Of a DNA stretch of 38,995 nt, positions 21,601-29,689 are shown in pieces. The stretch comes from a virus. Below the pieces are notes generated by a model. It did not search any database, had not been told where the DNA came from, and saw only the letters and a list, made by a program, of their open reading frames with translations. The stretch spans positions 1 to 38,995 of IMG/VR virus record IMGVR_UViG_3300020000_000040; one strand, written 5' to 3'. The position numbers and the translations under genes were made by a program. How positions within the stretch are numbered: position 1 is the stretch's first letter; each line of letters starts with the position of its first letter.

Positions 21601-23002
21601 AGCAGATTGGGGATTATATGATACAGCGGATAATACTTATGTTGCTCCTTCAAAAAAAGTAGAATCTGTCAAATCAAAACCTGAAGTTGATTGGGATGCA
21701 TATGATCAACCTCAACAAGAATTAAAAAAGAAACAAGAAGACACATTATTTGAAGGTCTTAAAGAACAAGCAAAAACATTTTTAAAAAAACAAGAAGAAT
21801 ATGGCAAAACTGCTTTAAAAGGTACTGCAGAAGGTATAACTCAATTAGGTCGAATGGTTTCTCCATTACAAGATCTTAATGTAGAACAAAAACAAACAGA
21901 AGCTTTAGATAAATTACTTCCAACTGAAAATGAAGAGTTTGGTCAAAAGGCATTGAGAAGGGGATTAAAACAGGCTCCATCTGCAATTGCAACAGGTGGT
22001 GGATCTGCTTATATTCAAGGTGCAAAGGCATTAGGAGCAGGCATCTTAGGAGAAAGTGCAAAAGAATTAGATTTACCTGAATGGGCACAAACCGCAGCTG
22101 AATTAACAGCTTATATTGGCCCAGATGTAACTAAAAAATTATTAGCATCTGGAAAAGACAAAAAACTCATAGAATTTGCAAAAAAAATGGGTATGACAGA
22201 CGAAGAAATAACACCTTTGATTCAGTCTGCAAATAAGCAAAAATGGCTTTCTAAATTAGCTCATAAGAAAGGAAAAACAGAAGAAGTATTATCTAATACT
22301 AAAAAAGCACTTGGAGATATTGGAGATTTTATAAAGGAATCACCACAAGCAGCAAAAGAAGTATCTGAAAAAGCAAACGGGAAATTAATCAATGGTATTT
22401 ATAATAAACTTAATGAAATGCCTAGTGAGTTACGAGGAAAAGTAGAAAAAGACTTATCTCAATTATTAGAGAATAAAATCACTGGTCGATCTCTAATGAA
22501 ATTTTGGAAAGATTTAAATTCTCATTTTAAACATGATAGAGCACAATTATCAGTTTTAAAAGGCCCTATAAAAGATGCAATGAAATCTATATCACCTGAA
22601 TTGTCTCAAGACTTCGAAATGCTAAATAATCTCTATTCTAAATATTATCCAATTGCTTCTAAACTTAAGCCAGGAATAGCAGATAATATTGTTGCAGCAG
22701 CAGAAATTATTGGTGGTTTAGCAAGTGTTGTTCGAGCTGCAATGGGAGATTTTTCGGGTATTTTGGCATTTGCAACGGAACAAGGAGCTAGACATTTAGC
22801 AAAAGAAATGCTTATTAATCCTAGGTTTCAGCAAATCGGTTCAAAATTAGTCATTGCATTTAATCAAAATAAATTTAATTTAGCTAGAAAACTTCTTTCT
22901 GAATTTAAAAAAGAAGTGTCAAAAATAGATCCAAAATCAGCTTCAAAAATTGAAGAATTGACTGAGGAAGAATTCAAGGAACTTCTCAAGGCACAACATT
23001 AA
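21593..23002 (+). CDS. internal virion/ejection protein candidate (469 aa)
   Basis: Helical and Lys/Glu-rich with hydrophobic islands: AIATGGGSAYIQGAKALGAG (about 130-150) and IVAAAEIIGGLASVVRAAMG (about 363-382), either of which could insert in membranes. A repeated WDAYDQP/WGLYDTA motif marks the N-terminus. Such a long helical protein after the previous two fits the third ejection protein of a podovirus. No lysozyme or transglycosylase motif was seen, although one would be welcome given the missing endolysin. The 3' end is overlapped antisense by a 19-residue peptide gene. Confidence 0.55.
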   Translation: MSKADWGLYDTADNTYVAPSKKVESVKSKPEVDWDAYDQPQQELKKKQEDTLFEGLKEQAKTFLKKQEEYGKTALKGTAEGITQLGRMVSPLQDLNVEQKQTEALDKLLPTENEEFGQKALRRGLKQAPSAIATGGGSAYIQGAKALGAGILGESAKELDLPEWAQTAAELTAYIGPDVTKKLLASGKDKKLIEFAKKMGMTDEEITPLIQSANKQKWLSKLAHKKGKTEEVLSNTKKALGDIGDFIKESPQAAKEVSEKANGKLINGIYNKLNEMPSELRGKVEKDLSQLLENKITGRSLMKFWKDLNSHFKHDRAQLSVLKGPIKDAMKSISPELSQDFEMLNNLYSKYYPIASKLKPGIADNIVAAAEIIGGLASVVRAAMGDFSGILAFATEQGARHLAKEMLINPRFQQIGSKLVIAFNQNKFNLARKLLSEFKKEVSKIDPKSASKIEELTEEEFKELLKAQH

Positions 23003-23045
23003 ATACGATAAAAGTTCCTACAAATATTACAATAATAAAAATCAT
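22986..23045 (-). CDS. 19-residue transmembrane micropeptide, candidate
   Basis: A tiny frame that begins 1 bp after the stop of 23047-23262. AAGGAG lies 7 nt before its ATG, an ideal site. The product is one hydrophobic helix (MIFIIVIFVGTFIVFNVVP). It overlaps the end of the ejection gene antisense by 17 bp. Size and topology suit a membrane regulator of its partner, as in antiholin-type peptides; only the sequence features are certain. Confidence 0.4.
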   Translation of the reverse strand: MIFIIVIFVGTFIVFNVVP

Positions 23046-23046
23046 C

Positions 23047-23262
23047 TTATCTCTCCTTATGATGCATCATCATGTGATGTTTAAATTCTTGATCTTGTAA
23101 AGCGAGCTTTACATGAAAATCTTTAGTTTCTTTCAACATAGCATCCTTAAATGCATCAATAGATCTTTGACAATGTAAATAATCTGTTCTACTTTGTCTT
23201 ACAGTCCATAAAAATAAACCTAAATTTGCTAAAACAATCGTTCCTACTTGATACCATTCCAT
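23047..23262 (-). CDS. membrane-anchored coiled-coil protein (holin/i-spanin-like)
   Basis: The frame opens at 23295, but AGGAGG lies 6 nt before the Met at 23262, giving 71 residues. An N-terminal membrane segment (about 5-19, VGTIVLANLGLFLWT), then a charged helix (RTDYLHCQRSIDAFKDAMLKE) and a His/Met-rich end (FKHHMMMHHKER). This is the usual shape of class III holins and inner spanins, with the tail outside or inside the membrane. With the 19-residue peptide just after it, it may be a lysis pair; no endolysin was found to complete the set. The basic His-rich tail is unusual. Confidence 0.5.
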   Translation of the reverse strand: MEWYQVGTIVLANLGLFLWTVRQSRTDYLHCQRSIDAFKDAMLKETKDFHVKLALQDQEFKHHMMMHHKER

Positions 23263-23328
23263 CTTAAACCTCCTATTTGACTTTAATCTTAACATACTTA
23301 TCCTTAAAAGAAAAGGAAAAGGAATTTA

Positions 23329-23360
23329 TTGATATTTCATTCTTAATGTTGTCATATAAT
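23329..23360 (+). promoter_or_regulatory. possible promoter of the scaffold-chaperonin genes
   Basis: A perfect -10 box TATAAT (23355-23360) lies 48 bp before the scaffold-like gene, in the gap between divergent genes. The best -35 is TTGATA (23329-23334) at 20 bp, longer than usual, so the strength is uncertain or another sigma factor is used. Confidence 0.35.
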
Positions 23361-23407
23361 TAAAAATTAAGATATACACCAAACTGAAACTCAGAGGTAT
23401 AACAAAT

Positions 23408-24052
23408 ATGAATGAACAAGTACAAGAAAATCAAGCACAACCATCAGACAAAGAAATAAACTTCCGTGCATTTGAAGCTAAAATGCAAAAACAACTCGAA
23501 GCCGAAAGAGGCGAAAGAGAACGTCTTCAAAGAGAACTAGAAACAATGAGAAATAAACCTCAAGAGGATGATGAAGATGATAGTTCAGAACCATACGTCG
23601 ATCATAGAAATCTTAACAAAAAGCTTGCAAAACATGGACAAGCGACGCAAAGCGAAATTCAAAAGGCGATGGAACAAGCTAAGTATTCTGCTAAAGAGGA
23701 ATTAAAACAAGAAATGTGGTTAGAAAATAACCCAGATTTTTATGACACTTTAAAACATGCAGAAAAGTTTGCTCAAAGAGCACCTAAACTAGCTGAGAGC
23801 ATATTGAGAATGCCAGATGGTTTTGAAAGACAAAAATTGGTATATGAAAATATCAAAACTCTTGGAATAGATAAGCCTGAACAAAAGCCATCCTCAATAC
23901 AAGATAAAATAGATTCTAATAAAAGAAGTCCTTACTATCAACCTACAAATATGAATCCAGGCCCTTATTCATCTTCAAGCGATTTTAGTCCTACAGGACA
24001 AAAAGCAGCTTATGATAAGATGCAAGAGCTTAAGAGCAGATTGAGGATATAA
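23408..24052 (+). CDS. scaffolding-like protein (214 aa)
   Basis: Acidic/basic, almost fully helical. A coiled coil (about 20-50, KMQKQLEAERGERERLQREL), an acidic stretch (QEDDEDDSSEP), a helical core (EEMWLENNPDFYDTLKHAEKF pattern, residues 97-150) and a Ser/Tyr/Pro-rich linker before a basic C-terminal helix (KMQELKSRLRI). A basic final helix that binds capsid protein is the hallmark of scaffolds. No other scaffold candidate exists in the window. It lies about 12 kb from the capsid gene but in front of a GroES-like gene, which fits an assembly module. The stop shares a base with the next ATG. Confidence 0.55.
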   Translation: MNEQVQENQAQPSDKEINFRAFEAKMQKQLEAERGERERLQRELETMRNKPQEDDEDDSSEPYVDHRNLNKKLAKHGQATQSEIQKAMEQAKYSAKEELKQEMWLENNPDFYDTLKHAEKFAQRAPKLAESILRMPDGFERQKLVYENIKTLGIDKPEQKPSSIQDKIDSNKRSPYYQPTNMNPGPYSSSSDFSPTGQKAAYDKMQELKSRLRI

Positions 24053-24252
24053 TGTACGATAAACTTCAATCTTCTTTATTAGCTTATGTAATTATGATGG
24101 TAATTGCATTTGCTATTTTAGCATTTTCAATCGCCGGATGTACCTATTCCATAAATATGGTTCACACTCAAGGTAAGGCAGATGATGTGATTGATGAAAC
24201 ATCAAGTGCTACACCTAATACTGACATTACTTTACCAATATCTAAGATATAG
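24052..24252 (+). CDS. small lipoprotein (66 aa)
   Basis: An N-terminal hydrophobic stretch (LLAYVIMMVIAFAILAFS) ends in a lipobox IAGC (Cys at residue 30). The mature part of 37 residues (CTYSINMVHTQGKADDVIDE, then TDITLPISKI) is hydrophilic. Small lipoproteins of similar ending occur in other phages. Possible roles: outer spanin, superinfection exclusion at the envelope, or a virion-assembly peptide. The pairing with a minus-strand inner-spanin-like gene at 23047-23262 would suit a two-part spanin, but that is only suggestive. Confidence 0.55.
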   Translation: MYDKLQSSLLAYVIMMVIAFAILAFSIAGCTYSINMVHTQGKADDVIDETSSATPNTDITLPISKI

Positions 24253-24260
24253 AGGTCAAT

Positions 24261-24524
24261 ATGAAATACCCAAAACCATTTGGTGATAGAATTCTTGTAA
24301 AAAGAAAAGTTACTGAAAGAAAAATCGTTATTGTAAATGATATAAAGAATGAGGGAACAATTGTAGCTATTGGTGATGGAACAACACAAAATCCTATGAC
24401 TTTGAAAGTAGGAGATGAAGTTTATTACCAATCTTTTCGTGTTGAAGAAATGCAGGTTGAAGAAGACAGAGATGGTTGCTATCTGTTGATGACACAAGCA
24501 GACGTTTTAGCGATTTTAAATTAA
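24261..24524 (+). CDS. GroES/Cpn10-like co-chaperonin
   Basis: 87 residues aligning with GroES from end to end: PFGDRILVKRK (GroES PLHDRVIVKRK), a short mobile-loop region carrying KIVIVND with the hydrophobic IVI triad that contacts GroEL, EGTIVAIGDGT (EVLAVGNG), LKVGDEVYY (VKVGDIVIF) and the ending YLLMTQADVLAIL (VLIMSESDILAIV). The mobile loop is shorter than in bacteria. Known parallels: T4 gp31 and other phage GroES substitutes that help fold capsid protein. Next to the scaffold-like gene, this supports capsid assembly. Its stop codon overlaps the terminase stop from the other strand (24521-24524, TTAA). Confidence 0.85.
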   Translation: MKYPKPFGDRILVKRKVTERKIVIVNDIKNEGTIVAIGDGTTQNPMTLKVGDEVYYQSFRVEEMQVEEDRDGCYLLMTQADVLAILN

Positions 24525-25795
24525 AAATTGCTTTGAAATCTCTTGTTTAAATAATCTACCGGATTGTGTTTATATGGACTATATACAGTAACTTTATGTG
24601 TAGCCACGCAGTATCTTAAAGCATCCATTGCGTGGTCTGCCTTCTTAACAGGTGCATCATCGCCTTGTTTTGATTTCTTATCATCCCACACATATGTTTG
24701 AATCTCACGTATGGTATTTTTGCACTCTCTTAAAACAAGTAAATTTCCATCAGCCATTTCACTTGTTAATTTCTGGATACCATTGAAGACGTCATTGTTA
24801 GCGTCTATGACATGCATTCCTCTTTTCTGTAGATCTAAACGCAATGCAGCTGCACTAGGATCGATATAAATACATTTTGGCCCATAGGGTTCTAAAAACT
24901 CTTTAATATCATCTGCAAGTTCTGAAACAGGTTTTTGACGGCCTTGTTTTCTGCTATCCCAATAATATTCTTTTTCTACCCACATTTTCTTACCACGTTG
25001 ATTATTCATACCAGAATAAACACCTATTAGCAGACAAGCTGTAGCATTGCTAATTCCATAGTCAATACCTGCTATCCAATAGTCTGCACACTCTGGGGGT
25101 TTATCAACTACATGGATTTTAAGATCAAAGAAATCAAAGATAGCACCTTCTGCTAAACACCACAAACCGAGATAATCTCGCTTATAAAAAATACCATTCT
25201 TATTGGAAGCTAAACGTTCTTTGTAGTCTTCTGGAACATAAGGATTATCTTCCAATGTCCAATGCATTTGATAATAGTTTTTATCTCCTTCATCTGCTTT
25301 ATCAATCCATTGTTTAATGATATGATCAGGATAGGTTGGGTTACATGTCACAACAGCTTTTGACCATGGACAACTCAAACGCTGATCTAAAATTTCGATG
25401 ATAGAAGGCGGATAAAGAGTGATTTCATCGCAATATAGTAAAGACATAGTTTTACCACGAATAGCCCTAACAGCGCCTTCATCTTTGGCCCCTAATATTT
25501 TTATTGTTTTATCTCTGTAAGTTAGAACTCTATTTCCTGTTGACCAACTACAAAATGGCCTGAAAATTTCAAATTGAGGACTTTCAAACAGAAGTTTAAT
25601 CACATTATCATACAATGTTTCACTTGTATGGCCGATCATATATATTTGTGAATCTGGACAAATAGCCGCTTGATGTAAGAACCAAAAGAATGTGCCAACT
25701 GTTTTACCTGTTCTTACACTACCTTGAGCAATATTCCATTTTGCATCAGCATTTAATACGAATTCAAGTTGCTTTTTGGAGAGTAAATCTTGCAT
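24521..25795 (-). CDS. terL: terminase large subunit (ATPase-nuclease)
   Basis: 424 residues from the Met at 25795, preceded by AAGGA; the frame continues upstream to 25843 without a site. Walker A GSVRTGKT (25-32), Walker B LLYCDE (119-124), coupling motif TCNPTYP (150-156), nuclease aspartates in AGIDYG (D245), IYIDPSA (D312) and DHAMDALRY (D388, D391). Known role: motor that translocates DNA into the prohead at the portal and cuts the concatemer. It is the only late gene in a long plus-strand region to run leftward, 1.7 kb from the portal and 14 kb from the probable small subunit. Its start lies 25 bp from the divergent start at 25821, so promoter and leader sequences must overlap. Confidence 0.92.
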   Translation of the reverse strand: MQDLLSKKQLEFVLNADAKWNIAQGSVRTGKTVGTFFWFLHQAAICPDSQIYMIGHTSETLYDNVIKLLFESPQFEIFRPFCSWSTGNRVLTYRDKTIKILGAKDEGAVRAIRGKTMSLLYCDEITLYPPSIIEILDQRLSCPWSKAVVTCNPTYPDHIIKQWIDKADEGDKNYYQMHWTLEDNPYVPEDYKERLASNKNGIFYKRDYLGLWCLAEGAIFDFFDLKIHVVDKPPECADYWIAGIDYGISNATACLLIGVYSGMNNQRGKKMWVEKEYYWDSRKQGRQKPVSELADDIKEFLEPYGPKCIYIDPSAAALRLDLQKRGMHVIDANNDVFNGIQKLTSEMADGNLLVLRECKNTIREIQTYVWDDKKSKQGDDAPVKKADHAMDALRYCVATHKVTVYSPYKHNPVDYLNKRFQSNF

Positions 25796-25820
25796 ATTGT
25801 CCTTATAAATGGAGTCAAAA

Positions 25821-26216
25821 ATGAAAAATATAGCAAAGTGCAAATTGTGTGAAGAAATAATTGAAAGTCTGTTTTTAGAAGATACGGTAAATTGTAAGTG
25901 TGGAGAGATATCTATTAGCGGAGGAGAGTTAAAAAACTGGTGTGCTGCTAAAAGCTGGGATAATTTCTTAAGAATCGATGATGAAGGAAATGAGATAGTT
26001 CCTAAAATTGTTACAAAATCTAACGAAAATACTGAAGATGTAAAGCCGCTTTACACAGAAAAACCTAAACGAGAAGAAATGATTCAGATGTTAGATATTA
26101 TGATAAAAGGAATAGAAGATCTTCCACAGCAAGCTATGACATTACCAGTTAATCAATATGATTTGCTTTCGTTTATGTTGTTGATATCGAACATTTTGAA
26201 GGAGAAAAATGAGTAA
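25821..26216 (+). CDS. zinc-ribbon protein, DUF7695-like (131 aa)
   Basis: Start at 25821, with GGAG 7 nt upstream (the frame opens at 25809). The N-terminus has KCKLCEEIIES, then NCKCGEISISGG, a four-Cys zinc ribbon typical of DUF7695-type phage proteins. The C-terminal half is helical (REEMIQMLDIMIKGIEDLPQ) and ends in a Lys/Glu tail. Function unknown. It diverges from the terminase gene and overlaps the sigma-like gene by 8 bp, so it is co-translated with it and may act on transcription too. Confidence 0.65.
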   Translation: MKNIAKCKLCEEIIESLFLEDTVNCKCGEISISGGELKNWCAAKSWDNFLRIDDEGNEIVPKIVTKSNENTEDVKPLYTEKPKREEMIQMLDIMIKGIEDLPQQAMTLPVNQYDLLSFMLLISNILKEKNE

Positions 26217-26886
26217 TGAAAAAATAGAAGAAAAACTAGCAAGATTAGAAACCCATATTATAAATTTGATAATTCCGATTCAGGAAATTTCAGAGTTTAT
26301 GAGAGATAAAAACTATCGGTCATCTGTTCTAGAAGTTCTTAATAAAATTTCAAAAAGTCCTCTAAGTATAAATGAATTACCATTTCAAAATTTAGTGAGA
26401 AAAATAAATGAGTTTGAAAGCAATTTAAATGTTTTAAAAGAAAAATTAGATTTTCATAATTTTGAACAAACATTAGGCGAGATAAAATACATAGGAAAAA
26501 GATTACTTGCTGTAGAAAATTCATTAAAAAAATTGGAAGAAAAAGGATTAAAAAATGATTTTCAACTAAAGATTCAATATAATAATGTGGAAATGATTGA
26601 AAGTGAAAAAGAAGAAAAAATAATCCATAAACCAATATATTATGTCGAAGATATATTAAAAACATTGAAATATAAAAATTTTAAAGAAGTAGTTAAATTA
26701 AGGCTTGGTTTAGAAGGAAATAAAATACATACTTATGTAGAAATAGGTAAAAAATTTAAATTAACAGGAGAAACAATAAGAAAAAAATTTAATAAAGCTA
26801 TAAGAATGTTAAGACACAAATCTAGAATGGATATGATCAAAGAATGTGATTCAGAAATTCTAAAAAAGGCTGTATTGGAATCGTAA
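26209..26886 (+). CDS. coiled-coil protein with sigma-70 region-4-like HTH
   Basis: 225 residues. The first 130 form long amphipathic helices (IEEKLARLETHIINL, NEFESNLNVLKEKLDF, VENSLKKLEEKGL). Residues about 155-207 look like sigma-70 region 4: FKEVVKLRLGLEGNKIHTYVEIG, then KFKLTGETIRKKFNKAIRMLRH, i.e. the sequence V.LR.GL...T..EIG..F..T.E.IR....KA...LR. Region 4 recognises the -35 element and the beta flap. No regions 2 or 3 are present, so it is not a full sigma factor; an activator or sigma-appropriation role for late promoters is plausible. The AT-richness is marked. The HNH gene follows after 58 bp. Confidence 0.6.
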   Translation: MSNEKIEEKLARLETHIINLIIPIQEISEFMRDKNYRSSVLEVLNKISKSPLSINELPFQNLVRKINEFESNLNVLKEKLDFHNFEQTLGEIKYIGKRLLAVENSLKKLEEKGLKNDFQLKIQYNNVEMIESEKEEKIIHKPIYYVEDILKTLKYKNFKEVVKLRLGLEGNKIHTYVEIGKKFKLTGETIRKKFNKAIRMLRHKSRMDMIKECDSEILKKAVLES

Positions 26887-26920
26887 AATAAGCTGGTTTT
26901 TATTCCAAAAAGGTGATAAG

Positions 26921-26941
26921 ATCTCCTAAAAATAAGGAGAT
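26921..26941 (+). promoter_or_regulatory. hairpin hiding the ribosome-binding site of the HNH gene
   Basis: ATCTCCT (26921-26927) pairs perfectly with AGGAGAT (26935-26941), 7-nt loop AAAAATA. The AGGAG site lies wholly in the stem, 5 nt before ATG 26945, so translation should be low unless the stem opens or transcription starts inside it. T4 homing endonuclease genes such as I-TevI use this arrangement with a late promoter in the hairpin. Confidence 0.6.
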
Positions 26942-26944
26942 TTT

Positions 26945-27493
26945 ATGGCAAATAAACCAAAAACAAATTTACCGATTTATATAACAGACAATGTTATTAA
27001 AAGATTTTGGGAAAAAGTAGAAAAAACAGATTCATGTTGGTTATGGAAAGCTGCTATTAACCCATCAGGTCATGGTGTTATTAAAATTGATGGTTCTAAT
27101 AGAGGCGCCCATCGAGTTTCCTATGCTATTCATCATGGTGAAATTCCAGAAAATCTATTCATATGTCACAAATGTCCGAATGGAGACAATCCTGCTTGTG
27201 TGAATCCAGATCATCTATATGCTGGAACTCCTGAACAAAATTCTATCGATGAAGTAAGAAAACAAAATACAAGACATTTTAAATGTGCTAATCCTAGTAA
27301 ATTTAATGGAGTTAGATATGATAAAACTAGACAAGGGTGGATTTCTTATGTATATGTAAATAAAATTTTAATTGATATAGGAAGGCATGTTTCTGAGGTT
27401 GATGCCGCTAGAAATCATGACAGAATTCTTTATATGAAATATGGTATAAAGGATAGTTTAAACTTTCCGTATGAATACAACCTAAGTGACTGA
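26945..27493 (+). CDS. HNH homing-type endonuclease with AP2-like DNA-binding domain
   Basis: 182 residues. CWLWKAAINPSGHG (about 31-44), AHRVSYAIHHGEIP (55-68), LFICHKCPNGDNPACVNPDHL (71-91 with CxxC, Cys85 and the N87/H90 pair) and GTPEQNS form an HNH_3-type nuclease with a zinc site. Residues about 118-175 (FNGVRYDKTRQGWISYVYV, EVDAARNHDRILYMKYG) are an AP2-like domain, a known partner of free-standing homing endonucleases. It sits between the sigma-like gene and the portal as an insertion would. The ribosome-binding site is sequestered in a hairpin. Likely a selfish element, although HNH proteins can also assist packaging. Confidence 0.85.
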   Translation: MANKPKTNLPIYITDNVIKRFWEKVEKTDSCWLWKAAINPSGHGVIKIDGSNRGAHRVSYAIHHGEIPENLFICHKCPNGDNPACVNPDHLYAGTPEQNSIDEVRKQNTRHFKCANPSKFNGVRYDKTRQGWISYVYVNKILIDIGRHVSEVDAARNHDRILYMKYGIKDSLNFPYEYNLSD

Positions 27494-27498
27494 TACTT

Positions 27499-29652
27499 AT
27501 GAGTTTCTATTATCCCCCTTGGAATAACTCTCTGGAGCCGAATCAAGGCAACGTTAGACAGTGGCTTGACAATCTATACTCGAAGTTTCAACCTATAGAA
27601 CAATCACGTTGGAATCAATCCAATATTGATACCCTTTTCTATGCAGGCAGCCAATCCTTCGTGAATCGGTACTTTAATTTTAGTCCGACCTCGTCGTATC
27701 AGCAATATTACTTCAATCTAATTCAGCAACCAGTCAACATGGTTACTGGGTATGAAAGACAACACCGTAAAAACTTTACGTATATTGCGACAGAAGGTGC
27801 TGATCCTAGAACTACTGATCAATATACCAAGTTGATGACTCATGTCACAAATGCTGGTGCTATTCATGAACAGAAATCAAAAGCTAAGGAATTATCTGCT
27901 GTTTCTGGTATGGTTCTTATGCAACCTTATCTTGATTTTTCAGGTGATGATCAAGCACAAGGGACATTAAAAACCAAAATTTGGGAATATAATGCGTTTC
28001 TCGTTGACCCCTATTTTAGATCGCCAGACATGTCTGATGCACAATTTGTCTGGTGTCAAGAATACATTTCTAAAAAAGAAGCTGAAGATCGTTTCCCAGA
28101 CAAACTCGAAAACATTGCTCCAATGGCCGGATCTCCTCAAAGATACGGTTCGTTTTATTTTCTACCAGAAAACTACAACATGGCCAGGAATGATCTTATG
28201 GTATTGTCGTATGTATGGTATAAATGGAAAAGAAAAAAGAAGCGTCTTTACAGCCGCTCTCGTAATCAATTTTTTGATTTTGCCGGAGGTGATGGGCAAT
28301 TAGAAAAGATTCTTTATTCAATTGATGATATGGAAGAGGTAACTGTTGATGTTCCTACTTGGAAATTGGCAGTCGTTCTTAACGATCAACTTATGTATCA
28401 AGGAGACAATCCACTTGGTTTCGATGACTGTCCATTTATTCCTTATTATTGGAATTATGAGCCTCATATCAATTATTATGATTTACGTGTTCGTTCGCTC
28501 GTTAGAACAATGAGGGATCCTCAGTTTTTGGCAAATCATAAGATAATCCAAAATAACGATATAGCAGCAGCTACAATTAATGTAGGATGGAAAAGAAAGG
28601 TCGGAGCTGTAGCCAACGAAGATAATCTTAAAAAATCTGGTCAAGGTTGGGATGTTATCATCAATGAAGGTTATGAACTTACGGATTGTGAAAAAATCAT
28701 TCCTAGTGCAGTTCCTGAATCTGATTTAGCATTAGCACAACAGATGATTGACCTTATTTATGCAACATCTGGAATTAACCTTGAGAACTGGTCTGGACAA
28801 CAAGATAAGCAAACAAGTAGTCTTACAGTACTTCTTAAACAAGCCGCTAATTTAATGGTATTTCAGAAATATTTTGATCAGTGGGATTTTTCAGATAAAT
28901 TGCTTGGAGATAGACTTCTTAAAGTTGTTTTAAATAATTGGAATGCTGAAAAAGTGTCCTTATATATAGGTGAAGAACCAAGTCCACATTTTTATTCTAA
29001 AGTTTTTGCTAAATATCAAACTATTGTTGAAGAATCAGACCTCACACCTACTCAACAGAACCTTCAAGCACAACAGATGTTAGATATTAATCAGACATTT
29101 GGTAGAGAAGTATTCCCACCTTCTATGATTATTCCTAAATTGAATATCACAGGAAAAGGGGAGATTATACCATTCCTACAGCAACAAGAACAGCAAATGC
29201 AAGCTGCACAATCTGAAGAAATGAATATTAAACATGCATTTGAAGAAGTAAAACTCAAAGAATTGATGTCAAGAGCCACTGCAAACATAGCTACAGCTAA
29301 GGAAAGATATGGTAGATTTGAATCTAATATTGGACTTCTAGAAGAAAGAATTTCAGAAGTTTCAAAAAATCGTGCGTTGGCAACAAAATCTAAAATGGAA
29401 GCTATTGAGAAAATGATGGATGTAATTGCTAAGTATGGAGAAGTCGAAACAGCATTAAAAGAAGCAGATATTCAATCTTATGACTATCAACAAAAAGCAA
29501 TAGAAGATATGGAAAAAAATCAAGCATATAAAGAGTCTGAGTCTAATGAGTTCATGTCTAAATTAATGAATGGGGCACAAATTCCAGGGCAACAAAGACA
29601 ACAGCCTCAACAAGGGCAAAATGATTTACAAAATCAACAACAAATGATATAA
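27499..29652 (+). CDS. portal protein, P22-like
   Basis: 717 residues, close to P22 gp1 (725). Recognisable: NVRQWLDNLYSKFQPIEQSRW, YYFNLIQQPVNMVTGYERQHRKNF (about 75-98), the wing region with VWCQEYISKKEAEDRFPD, the stem helix region around SLTVLLKQAANLMVFQKYFDQWDF, and a long helical C-terminus (about 560-690) forming a barrel-like coil, with a Gln-rich end. Known role: dodecameric ring at one vertex, docking site for the terminase and conduit for DNA. It starts 5 bp after the HNH gene and lacks a strong site of its own (TGATACTT), which may imply coupling to the HNH gene. Confidence 0.85.
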   Translation: MSFYYPPWNNSLEPNQGNVRQWLDNLYSKFQPIEQSRWNQSNIDTLFYAGSQSFVNRYFNFSPTSSYQQYYFNLIQQPVNMVTGYERQHRKNFTYIATEGADPRTTDQYTKLMTHVTNAGAIHEQKSKAKELSAVSGMVLMQPYLDFSGDDQAQGTLKTKIWEYNAFLVDPYFRSPDMSDAQFVWCQEYISKKEAEDRFPDKLENIAPMAGSPQRYGSFYFLPENYNMARNDLMVLSYVWYKWKRKKKRLYSRSRNQFFDFAGGDGQLEKILYSIDDMEEVTVDVPTWKLAVVLNDQLMYQGDNPLGFDDCPFIPYYWNYEPHINYYDLRVRSLVRTMRDPQFLANHKIIQNNDIAAATINVGWKRKVGAVANEDNLKKSGQGWDVIINEGYELTDCEKIIPSAVPESDLALAQQMIDLIYATSGINLENWSGQQDKQTSSLTVLLKQAANLMVFQKYFDQWDFSDKLLGDRLLKVVLNNWNAEKVSLYIGEEPSPHFYSKVFAKYQTIVEESDLTPTQQNLQAQQMLDINQTFGREVFPPSMIIPKLNITGKGEIIPFLQQQEQQMQAAQSEEMNIKHAFEEVKLKELMSRATANIATAKERYGRFESNIGLLEERISEVSKNRALATKSKMEAIEKMMDVIAKYGEVETALKEADIQSYDYQQKAIEDMEKNQAYKESESNEFMSKLMNGAQIPGQQRQQPQQGQNDLQNQQQMI

Positions 29653-29663
29653 ATAAATTTAAA

Positions 29664-29678
29664 AAGCTAAAATAGCTT
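29664..29678 (+). promoter_or_regulatory. small hairpin just before a ribosome-binding site
   Basis: AAGCTA and TAGCTT form a 6-bp stem with a 3-nt loop, ending directly at the AAGGAG site of the gene at 29690. It leaves the site free and may keep it single-stranded, a feature shared by other genes in this window. Confidence 0.3.
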
Positions 29679-29689
29679 AAGGAGAAAAT

